From positions 1 to 6,309 of the forward strand of contig DXFC01000191.1 of assembly GCA_019114645.1 (NCBI GenBank): DNA of 6,309 nucleotides, in the 5' to 3' direction. The notes below the pieces were generated by a model. That model saw nothing but the letters and a program-made list of their open reading frames with translations. It ran no database searches and had not been told where the DNA came from. The DNA comes from Candidatus Halomonas stercoripullorum (GTDB taxonomy: Bacteria > Pseudomonadota > Gammaproteobacteria > Pseudomonadales > Halomonadaceae). Shown piece after piece: positions 1 through 5,605 of this stretch (its first letter is position 1; the number at the start of each line of letters is the position of its first letter). The position numbers were made by a program, and so were the translations under genes.

Positions 1-3000
1 AGTTGGTCGAACGCGATATCGATGCCATTCTCTTCGAACAGTGCCCCCACGCGGCAGTTGAGCTCATCGGTGGCGAACAGGCGATCACCCAGCGAATTGA
101 CAAATATCCGCAACTCGAAATTGAGTGTTCCATCGCCATAGCTCATGAAAAACACTTGCGGCTCCGGGTCGTTCAGTACGCGTTCATTCTCTTCGGCAGC
201 CTGATACAGCAGCCGATGCACCAGCACCTGGTCGGAGCCGTAGGCAACGCGATAGTTGAGCACCACCCGGGTAACGGTATCCGATAGCGACCAGTTGATC
301 AGCTGGTCGGTAACGAAGGTCTTGTTGGGGATGATAATCTCTTTGCGGTCGAAATCCGTCACCGTCGTCGCACGGATACGGATGCGGTTAACCGTGCCGG
401 TGAGATTTCCCAGCGTAATGGTGTCGCCAATTCGCACCGGCCGTTCAAACAGAATGATCAACCCCGACACAAAGTTGGCGAAGATTTCCTGCAAGCCGAA
501 GCCAAGTCCCACACCAAGAGCCGCCACCAGCCACTGCAACTGGCTCCAGGCCACGCCCAGAGTAGCCAGTGACACCACCAACCCGGTGCCAACGATGGTA
601 TAAGAGAGCAGCGTGCCGATGGCATAGGCACTCCCCTGCTTGAGCTCCAGCCGCGATAACACCATGACCTCCAGCAAGCCGGGCAGGTTGCGAGCCATCA
701 CCAGAGTGAGCACAAAAATCAGCAGCGCGGTAAAGACATCCGCAAGCGACAACGCACTGGTGACCAGTTCGGCACCCACGCCCTCGCGGGCTTCCCAGAT
801 CGCCACATCATTCAGGTAGCCCAGCACCGTCAACAGATCAGACCAGACCAGGTAGAGCAGCAAGGCGAAGCCAATCAGCAAGATCAGCTTGGAAAGGCGC
901 AAGGACTGCTGGTTGATCTGCTCCATATCCAGCGGTGGCTCATCAACCACGTCAAGTCCGCTGTCGCTCCCTTCCTGGGCCTGAGCCCGCCGCCGCATCA
1001 AGGCCCGCTTGAAAGCCAGGCGGCGTGCCGCCACGGCCAGGCCCCGCACCACCGACGCCTCAACCAGAATCCATAGCGCCAGCAGGTACAAGGTAATGAC
1101 AAAACGTCCTACCAGACTCAGCGCGGTATATTCATAGCCAAAAATGATTAACCCCAGCAGCACTATAGGCACCGCGGCCATCATCAGCCCCAGGATCAGC
1201 CGAAACAGTTTGACTCCGAAAAAAGGCGTATGCGCCAGAATCAGCCGGGACAGCATCAGGCTCATGGCGACTAACCCGGCAAACAGCAGCAACATGGCCA
1301 CAGGCCGCGTAGTGAGAACAATCTCGCCCTCAAGCGCCAACGTACCAACCAGTAACACCGGCACCAGCGCCAATCCTAACCAGCCCAGTAACCAGCGCAG
1401 CCGGGCGACATAAGCCGAGGGCCAGTAGAAATGCTTCGTCGCTACACCATCACGCACCAGCAAGCGACGCGCCCAGGCAATAAAGGCCCAGGCCAGAGCC
1501 AGCTGCATGATGGCCTTGCCCAGGCCGGCGATCAGTTCAGTGTCGATAAGCGCCAGCACGATACCCAGGCCGCCCAACACCAGGGGGCCAGGTAGCGCCA
1601 CAAGTGAGTTGAGACCTATCGCCATCGGTGTATGCGCCTGGGAATCACTACGCAGCCGCCCAATCTGCTCATGCAGCACACCCAACCGCTCGCGAATGCG
1701 ACGCCGTAGCCAGAGCAAGCCTAGCGCCGCCACCATCAGCGACACTCCTGCCAGGGCTTCGATGCCCGGCCATTGCCAGTGCACCGGCAGCAGCTGACGC
1801 CACTCTCCCCGGCGCAACTCTTCCATCAAGTTGGCAGGGAGCTGTTGGAACCAGGCCAGACCCAATGGACGGGCGTTGGCCACCCAGAACAGTTGCTCAT
1901 CGATGGTATTGCGCAGCTCATGTGAGGTTTCCAGCAGTTGCTGCTGATTGAGCTGCAATTCAACCGCCGCACTCAACAAGCTACCGTAGGTCTGCTCCAG
2001 CTGATCAACCAGCTGACGGCGCGAGTGATACAGTCCCTGCAATGACTCCACCAGTGCCGGGCTGATCTCGACTCCCGCCTCGGCCAAGCGCTGATTGGCC
2101 AGGCGTTCACTCTGACGCAACGTATCGCGCTGGCGCGCCAGATCAAACTGGCGCAAACGCAAGTCAGCAATTTCGTCTTGCAAATTTTGCCGCGCATCAA
2201 CACTCGGCAGAGAGCGGCGCTGCTCGCGTAAGATACGTGACAGCAACAAGCTGCCGCGAATCGCTTCGATCTGTTCGTTCAAACTGCGCTGCAGCTGACG
2301 CACATGGTCAAGCTGGCTACGTACCGCCAACCCCTCGCGTACCAAGTCATTGTGACGATCATTGGCACGCAACAGCTCCATGCTGAGATCACGATTGGTC
2401 TGCTGGGCCCTCTCGAGCACAGGGTGGCCCGCTTCAAGCAATGGGTCATCACGCACCGCATCGGCTATCGCCTGTTCCGAGGCGAGTCGGCGCTTACGAT
2501 CAATGACACCCTGCAACAGGCTCAATTCAGACTCATGCCGGGCCACCTGCTGCGTCAGCAGCTCACGCCGTTGCTGCTCCAGCTCCCGCAAACGCGTCGC
2601 ACTGCCCAACTCGCGTTGACGCACCCGCAAAGTGAGGTCGGCAAGACGCCGCTCTACTTGAAGCTGCCACAAACGTGGTGAATCTTCAGCAACGCTCTGC
2701 CTCTCCAGGACATCCAGCTCCCGCCGCGTCCGCTCAGCCTCCTGCATGGCTTCCGCGATGGCATGTTGCGCACGCTCGGGCAACGTATGCGCGGCAAGTA
2801 GACGTGAGTTGACCTCGGCCAAGCGATCCTGCAGCTGCTGTAGCTCAAGCACGGCTTCCTGTTGGTAGAACTCGAGCTCTTCCAGGGCGAGTTCATCCAG
2901 GGTGGCGACGGTACGTTCAAGCGTCTCCTCTTCCTCCAGCAGCTCACGCTCCAGACGCAACAGCTCGGCCGGTGCCTCATCCAGCCGCCGCTCCAGCGTT

Positions 3001-3281
3001 TGGCGCTGCTCCTCCACACTTTCAAGCCGCTCCAGCGCATTCAACGTCGCTTCCAGCGCCGCCAAATCACGCTGCTCGATCCCGCTGAGCGACACCCCCT
3101 CTTCCGGGCGCAACTCGCCAAGACGCGCCTCGACTGCCTCGCGCTCGGGCAGCGTTTCGTCCGCCGCTATCGGTCCGGCAATAACTGCCAGGCTCAACAA
3201 TATACACAACAGAGCAAAACAGCGGACCCAAAGCCCGGTTCGAACAAAACTGAGACGCATGGAATTGATTGACTCATTCAT
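1..3281 (-). CDS. mscK: MscK/KefA-type large mechanosensitive channel, C-terminus cut by window edge
   Basis: This gene encodes an inner-membrane tension-gated channel of the MscS superfamily (MscK type), which releases solutes on hypo-osmotic shock. The frame is open for 1093 codons. Residues 1-40 form a signal peptide (hydrophobic core CFALLCILLSLAVIAG, probable cleavage after PIAA). Residues about 41-500 are Glu/Arg/Leu-rich periplasmic coiled coil, with family landmarks LPSVDAR (near 2215-2195) and DEQLFWV (residues 461-467). I count about 11 hydrophobic segments between residues 507 and 935, as expected for MscK. The pore helix begins at residue 915 (LQWLVAALGVGLGFGLQEIF), followed by the beta domain with FERPVRIGDT and TDFDRKEIIIPNK (residue 975 on). 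The frame leaves the window in FEENGIDIAFDQ, close to the family C-terminus; E. coli MscK has about 1120 residues, so roughly 25-30 are missing. The start may instead be the in-frame ATG at 3260, which gives a more typical signal peptide. Neither start has a strong ribosome binding site. The gene is transcribed divergently from pldA. Confidence 0.95.
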   Translation of the reverse strand, partial: MNESINSMRLSFVRTGLWVRCFALLCILLSLAVIAGPIAADETLPEREAVEARLGELRPEEGVSLSGIEQRDLAALEATLNALERLESVEEQRQTLERRLDEAPAELLRLERELLEEEETLERTVATLDELALEELEFYQQEAVLELQQLQDRLAEVNSRLLAAHTLPERAQHAIAEAMQEAERTRRELDVLERQSVAEDSPRLWQLQVERRLADLTLRVRQRELGSATRLRELEQQRRELLTQQVARHESELSLLQGVIDRKRRLASEQAIADAVRDDPLLEAGHPVLERAQQTNRDLSMELLRANDRHNDLVREGLAVRSQLDHVRQLQRSLNEQIEAIRGSLLLSRILREQRRSLPSVDARQNLQDEIADLRLRQFDLARQRDTLRQSERLANQRLAEAGVEISPALVESLQGLYHSRRQLVDQLEQTYGSLLSAAVELQLNQQQLLETSHELRNTIDEQLFWVANARPLGLAWFQQLPANLMEELRRGEWRQLLPVHWQWPGIEALAGVSLMVAALGLLWLRRRIRERLGVLHEQIGRLRSDSQAHTPMAIGLNSLVALPGPLVLGGLGIVLALIDTELIAGLGKAIMQLALAWAFIAWARRLLVRDGVATKHFYWPSAYVARLRWLLGWLGLALVPVLLVGTLALEGEIVLTTRPVAMLLLFAGLVAMSLMLSRLILAHTPFFGVKLFRLILGLMMAAVPIVLLGLIIFGYEYTALSLVGRFVITLYLLALWILVEASVVRGLAVAARRLAFKRALMRRRAQAQEGSDSGLDVVDEPPLDMEQINQQSLRLSKLILLIGFALLLYLVWSDLLTVLGYLNDVAIWEAREGVGAELVTSALSLADVFTALLIFVLTLVMARNLPGLLEVMVLSRLELKQGSAYAIGTLLSYTIVGTGLVVSLATLGVAWSQLQWLVAALGVGLGFGLQEIFANFVSGLIILFERPVRIGDTITLGNLTGTVNRIRIRATTVTDFDRKEIIIPNKTFVTDQLINWSLSDTVTRVVLNYRVAYGSDQVLVHRLLYQAAEENERVLNDPEPQVFFMSYGDGTLNFELRIFVNSLGDRLFATDELNCRVGALFEENGIDIAFDQ

Positions 3282-3294
3282 GGCGTAAAACTCG

Positions 3295-3323
3295 ATTCTC
3301 GACGCCCTTGACGCTCAAGGCAA
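3295..3323 (-). promoter_or_regulatory. weak candidate sigma70 promoter for mscK
   Basis: On the minus strand TTGCCT (3323-3318) and GAGAAT (3300-3295) are separated by 17 bp; each hexamer matches the sigma70 consensus at 4 of 6 positions. It would give a very short leader to the ATG at 3281 and a somewhat longer one to the ATG at 3260, which would favour the latter start. Matches of this quality arise by chance, so this is only a candidate. Confidence 0.2.
3306..3320. repeat. perfect inverted repeat in the mscK-pldA intergenic region
   Basis: CCTTGA-CGC-TCAAGG is an exact 6-bp inverted repeat around a 3-bp centre, lying between the divergent starts of mscK and pldA. It overlaps the candidate mscK -35 element and spacer. 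It could be an operator for a dimeric regulator or a small hairpin in the mscK leader. There is no T-run next to it, so it does not look like an intrinsic terminator. The symmetry is certain, the function is not known. Confidence 0.4.
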
Positions 3324-3354
3324 TGCGCAGACGCAATCATTCCTTACCATCCGG

Positions 3355-3382
3355 TTGACTTGATCCCTTGGCATGATACAAA
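3355..3382 (+). promoter_or_regulatory. candidate sigma70 promoter for pldA
   Basis: TTGACT (3355-3360, 5 of 6 consensus matches) is followed after 16 bp by TACAAA (3377-3382, 4 of 6). Transcription would begin near 3389, leaving about 30 nt of leader before the pldA start at 3419. It is the best sigma70-like pair I see upstream of pldA; it was read by eye, not scored. Confidence 0.4.
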
Positions 3383-3418
3383 CGGCATACCCATTCTGAC
3401 GGCAGTGCCCTGACCCCC

Positions 3419-4480
3419 ATGATGAATTCGCGAACGTCTGTGCAAGCGCTTTTCCTGCTCCTGCTGAGCGGAGCTTTTGGCCATGCCATGGCTCAAGAGC
3501 CTCCCCTCACCACAGCAGAACGGGCTGCCATCGAAGCACGCATCGAAACCCTCAGCACAGAGCTGGACTCGCTGCGCCAACAATTGACCCGTGACCGGTT
3601 ACAGTCCGACTCCGGCCAGCCCGATCTCTCCAAGGTAGTAACCACGGCTTCGGAACAGGAGCTCGAACCCGTCGAACAGCGCCGCCAGCTCGAACGTGAG
3701 TCGCTACGCAATCCGTTCTCGATTACTGCTCACCGGCGCAACTACATTTTGCCACTGAGTTATAACCAGCGGGTGAACGAAGCCACCTTCGGCAAAATCG
3801 ATGATAACGGCACGCCAGACCGTACCGAGATGTCATTCCAGCTCAGCGCCAAGTTTAATCTCGCCGAGCAGCTATTCGGCAATTACGGAGGTGACCTCTA
3901 TTTTGCCTATACCCAGCGCAGTTGGTGGCAGGCCTACAACACCGACTCCTCCTCACCGTTTCGCGAGACCAACTACGAACCCGAGCTCTTTCTCGACTTC
4001 GAGAACCGGCTGAACGTGCTGGGCTGGACCAACATCAACAACCGGGTGAGCATCAACCACCAGTCCAACGGTCGCTCCGATCCGCTGTCACGCAGCTGGA
4101 ACCGGGTCATTCTTGAGTCCACCTTTCTCAAGGATGATTGGCTGGTCAGCGTGGCCCCCCATTGGCGGGTTCCCGAATCAGACGGCGATGATGACAACCC
4201 CGATATCGAGCGCTACATGGGCTATGGCGATATTACCGTTGCCCGGCGCTTCGGTAACAGCGAAGCCAGCCTGCAGTGGCACGGCAACCCCAGCTCCGGC
4301 AACATGGGCACCCAGCTGGATTACTCCTGGCCAATGTTTGGCAGTATTCGGGGCCATTTGCAGTACTTTTATGGCTATGGCGACAGCATGATCGATTACG
4401 ATCACCGCACTCAGCGCATCGGTATCGGCTTCAGTATCAACCCGCTCTTCACCTCTGGCAGTGATCCGTACTTTGAATGA
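3419..4480 (+). CDS. pldA: outer-membrane phospholipase A (OMPLA), with N-terminal coiled-coil extension
   Basis: PldA is an outer-membrane beta-barrel lipase that hydrolyses phospholipids mislocated to the outer leaflet; it works as a calcium-dependent dimer. The 353-residue product starts with a signal peptide (residues 1-25, cleavage after GHAMA). The active-site segment HQSNGRSDPLSRSWN gives His214, Ser216 and Asn228, equivalent to His142/Ser144/Asn156 of E. coli OMPLA. Calcium-site residues are also present: Ser178 (in SSPFRETNYEP), Arg219, Ser224 and Asp259 (in DDNPDI), matching Ser106, Arg147, Ser152 and Asp184. The protein is about 60 residues longer than the E. coli precursor (289). 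Much of the excess lies between the signal peptide and the barrel, where residues 31-63 look like a charged coiled coil. The start could be ATG 3419 or the adjacent ATG 3422; neither has a clear Shine-Dalgarno sequence. It is divergent from mscK and 81 bp upstream of yqjD in the same direction. Confidence 0.95.
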   Translation: MMNSRTSVQALFLLLLSGAFGHAMAQEPPLTTAERAAIEARIETLSTELDSLRQQLTRDRLQSDSGQPDLSKVVTTASEQELEPVEQRRQLERESLRNPFSITAHRRNYILPLSYNQRVNEATFGKIDDNGTPDRTEMSFQLSAKFNLAEQLFGNYGGDLYFAYTQRSWWQAYNTDSSSPFRETNYEPELFLDFENRLNVLGWTNINNRVSINHQSNGRSDPLSRSWNRVILESTFLKDDWLVSVAPHWRVPESDGDDDNPDIERYMGYGDITVARRFGNSEASLQWHGNPSSGNMGTQLDYSWPMFGSIRGHLQYFYGYGDSMIDYDHRTQRIGIGFSINPLFTSGSDPYFE

Positions 4481-4499
4481 TCCTGATCAAGAACACGGA

Positions 4500-4530
4500 T
4501 TGCACACGTCATTCTCACTGCTATGCTAAG
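4500..4530 (+). promoter_or_regulatory. extended -10, sigma-S-like promoter for the yqjDEK operon
   Basis: TTGCAC (4500-4505) lies 16 bp before TATGCT (4522-4527), with a TG dinucleotide at 4519-4520 forming an extended -10. The string GCTATGCTAAG (4520-4530) agrees with the sigma-S -10 consensus KCTAYRCTTAA at 9 of 11 positions, including the diagnostic C just upstream of the hexamer. Transcription would start near 4534, about 28 nt before yqjD. E. coli relatives (yqjD, elaB, ygaM) are stationary-phase genes under RpoS, which supports the reading. The assignment to RpoS itself is inference. Confidence 0.55.
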
Positions 4531-4547
4531 TGATGTCATTTAATGTC

Positions 4548-4555
4548 AAAGGAAG
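4548..4555 (+). promoter_or_regulatory. ribosome binding site of yqjD
   Basis: AAAGGAAG lies 6 nt before the ATG at 4562. It is a good Shine-Dalgarno match and fixes the yqjD start. Confidence 0.75.
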
Positions 4556-4561
4556 ACCGTC

Positions 4562-4894
4562 ATGGCAAGCCGCAGCCCCCACACTCAGGAAACCACCCGC
4601 CAGCTCAAAGAAGACCTGAATCACCTTAGCCGTACCATCGAAGAACTGGTAAGCGCCACGGCAGATGATTCTCGCAGCAACATCAAGGAGCTGCGCGAAC
4701 GCGCCGAGAAACGCCTGAAAGAGACCCGCGAACGTCTCGAAGCACGTGGCGAACGAATCTACGATGAAACCCGCGAGGCGCTGCACGATCACGCCGACAT
4801 TTGTGATCGTTATGTTCACGAAAATCCATGGACCAGTATCGGCATCGGTGCCGCCGTAGGTGTTGTGATCGGCATGCTTATCGGGCGGCGCTGA
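4562..4894 (+). CDS. yqjD: YqjD/ElaB-family (DUF883) membrane-anchored stationary-phase protein
   Basis: This is a 110-residue member of the DUF883 family (YqjD, ElaB, YgaM). In E. coli these tail-anchored inner-membrane proteins are made in stationary phase, and YqjD binds ribosomes through its soluble N-terminal part. Residues 10-80 are a highly charged amphipathic helix rich in Glu and Arg (for example ELRERAEKRLKETRERLE). The conserved junction YVHENPW (84-90) follows, then one C-terminal membrane helix (about 92-108) with glycine-zipper spacing, GIGAAVGVVIGMLIG, ending in two arginines. The length is about that of E. coli YqjD. The start is supported by AAAGGAAG 6 nt upstream. The TGA stop shares its last base with the yqjE ATG, so this is the first gene of a coupled yqjD-yqjE-yqjK operon. 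The ribosome role is known for relatives, not shown by this sequence. Confidence 0.93.
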   Translation: MASRSPHTQETTRQLKEDLNHLSRTIEELVSATADDSRSNIKELRERAEKRLKETRERLEARGERIYDETREALHDHADICDRYVHENPWTSIGIGAAVGVVIGMLIGRR

Positions 4895-5295
4895 TGGCAT
4901 CTGAAGCAGGTCCGGTGCTGCGTCTGTTTGAAGCCAGCAAACGCCTGTTGTCGAGCCTGGCAGCGAATGGCGAGACGCGTCTGCGTCTCGCTGTCCTTGA
5001 GCTGGAGGAAGAGCGCTCCCGCCTGGCTACCTTGCTACTGCTGCTGGGCTTGAGCCTAGTGATGCTGCTGCTGGGCCTGGGAATGCTGGCATTGCTGGTC
5101 GTCGTGTTTTTCTGGGACACCTATCGCCTTACCGCCATCGCGACCAGCGCCCTGGTACTGCTGGGGGGTGGTTTCGGTATCGCCTTGCTGAGTGTCCGTC
5201 TGGCCCGCCGCCACACCCTGCTGAAAGAGACACTGGCCCAGCTCGCTCTGGATCGCCAGCTGCTGGAGGAACCTCGTGAGCCGTCGCGCCGCTGA
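4894..5295 (+). CDS. yqjE: YqjE-family (phage-holin-III-like) inner-membrane protein
   Basis: The 133-residue product matches the YqjE family (grouped with phage holin superfamily 3.6, formerly DUF1469), which is nearly always encoded between yqjD and yqjK. An N-terminal amphipathic stretch (VLRLFEASKRLLSSLAANGETRLRLAVLELEEE, here given as residues 8-40) leads into two Leu-rich membrane helices, about 45-73 and 80-102. A charged C-terminal tail follows, ending LLEEPREPSRR. The ATG at 4894-4896 overlaps the yqjD stop by one base. No Shine-Dalgarno sequence precedes it, so translation is probably coupled to yqjD. Reading could extend upstream to 4828, but that would lie inside yqjD and lacks family similarity, so I reject it. 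Its molecular function is unknown; the holin resemblance is structural and does not imply lysis. Confidence 0.9.
   Translation: MASEAGPVLRLFEASKRLLSSLAANGETRLRLAVLELEEERSRLATLLLLLGLSLVMLLLGLGMLALLVVVFFWDTYRLTAIATSALVLLGGGFGIALLSVRLARRHTLLKETLAQLALDRQLLEEPREPSRR
5265..5270 (+). promoter_or_regulatory. ribosome binding site deciding the GTG start of yqjK
   Basis: GGAGGA within the end of yqjE lies 5 nt upstream of GTG 5276. This strong Shine-Dalgarno sequence with good spacing picks the GTG as the yqjK start; there is no in-frame ATG near it. Confidence 0.75.
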
Positions 5296-5596
5296 TGCTG
5301 ATCATCAACGCAACACTCTGACACGCCCACAGCGCAAGGCGGAATTGATCGCTGCCCTTGAGCAGCAGCGTATCGATCTGCTGGTGGAAAGTGAGCGTTG
5401 GCAGCAAGCCTCAACCCGCCTCGATGCCGGCTGGCTGCAACTCGCCCGCTATCGCAACGTGCTTTATCTGGCCGGAGGTGCGCTATTGCTCAGTAGCGCC
5501 CGTCGTCCTAAATCGCTACTGCGCGTTGCCAAGCGAGTGGCCGCTGGCGGGCTACTTCTCAGCCGTGGGCGTCGTCTGCTGCGACTGATTCGCTGA
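5276..5596 (+). CDS. yqjK: YqjK-like small inner-membrane protein
   Basis: This 106-residue protein resembles E. coli YqjK (99 residues) in layout and sequence. A basic N-terminal segment (residues 18-33, RPQRKAELIAALEQQR) matches the RRKAQLLSQIQQQR-type start of YqjK. It is followed by the RLDAGW motif (residues 48-53; E. coli has YDRGW), one hydrophobic segment at about 60-74 (NVLYLAGGALLLSS) and a very basic tail (RVAKRV, SRGRRLLRLIR). It is the third gene of the operon. Its GTG start overlaps the end of yqjE by 20 nt and is preceded by GGAGGA. Its function is not known in any organism that I am aware of. The strongly basic C-terminus would favour the cytoplasmic face of the membrane or contact with acidic lipid or nucleic acid; that is inference. 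It ends 4 bp from the stop of the convergent yhiN homologue. Confidence 0.88.
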   Translation: MSRRAADADHQRNTLTRPQRKAELIAALEQQRIDLLVESERWQQASTRLDAGWLQLARYRNVLYLAGGALLLSSARRPKSLLRVAKRVAAGGLLLSRGRRLLRLIR

Positions 5597-5605
5597 CGCC
5601 TCAGC
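5592..5605. repeat. small inverted repeat containing the stop codons of two convergent genes
   Basis: GCTGA-CGCC-TCAGC is a perfect 5-bp inverted repeat with a 4-nt loop. The left arm holds the TGA of yqjK (5594-5596) and the right arm holds the TGA of the minus-strand gene (complement of 5601-5603). There is no T-tract on either side, so it is at most a weak bidirectional pause or terminator. Part of the symmetry follows simply from having TGA on both strands. Confidence 0.3.

Noticed and set aside
1..3280. Many open frames on the plus strand and in other minus frames across the left half, for example 3-287, 2304-2681 and 2862-3272.
   Set aside because: They all lie antisense or out of frame to the continuous mscK reading frame, which has clear family motifs throughout. 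GC-rich coding sequence commonly leaves such shadow frames open.
4478..4489. TGATC-CT-GATCA palindrome at the pldA stop as a terminator.
   Set aside because: The stem is only 5 bp, AT-containing, with a 2-nt loop and no following T-run. It is unlikely to terminate transcription.
4828..4893. Upstream in-frame extension of yqjE starting at ATG 4828.
   Set aside because: The extra 22 residues (MDQYRHRCRRRCCDRHAYRAAL by frame) are the shadow of the YqjD membrane helix. The ATG at 4894 gives the usual YqjE N-terminus and a typical 1-base overlap.
5031..5100. CTG-rich, repeat-like tract in yqjE.
   Set aside because: It encodes the Leu-rich first membrane helix using the preferred CTG codon. The repetition is explained by protein composition.
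4894..5295. Phage holin, suggesting a prophage remnant.
   Set aside because: YqjE falls in a holin-like superfamily but is a standard chromosomal gene between yqjD and yqjK. No other phage gene is present in the window.
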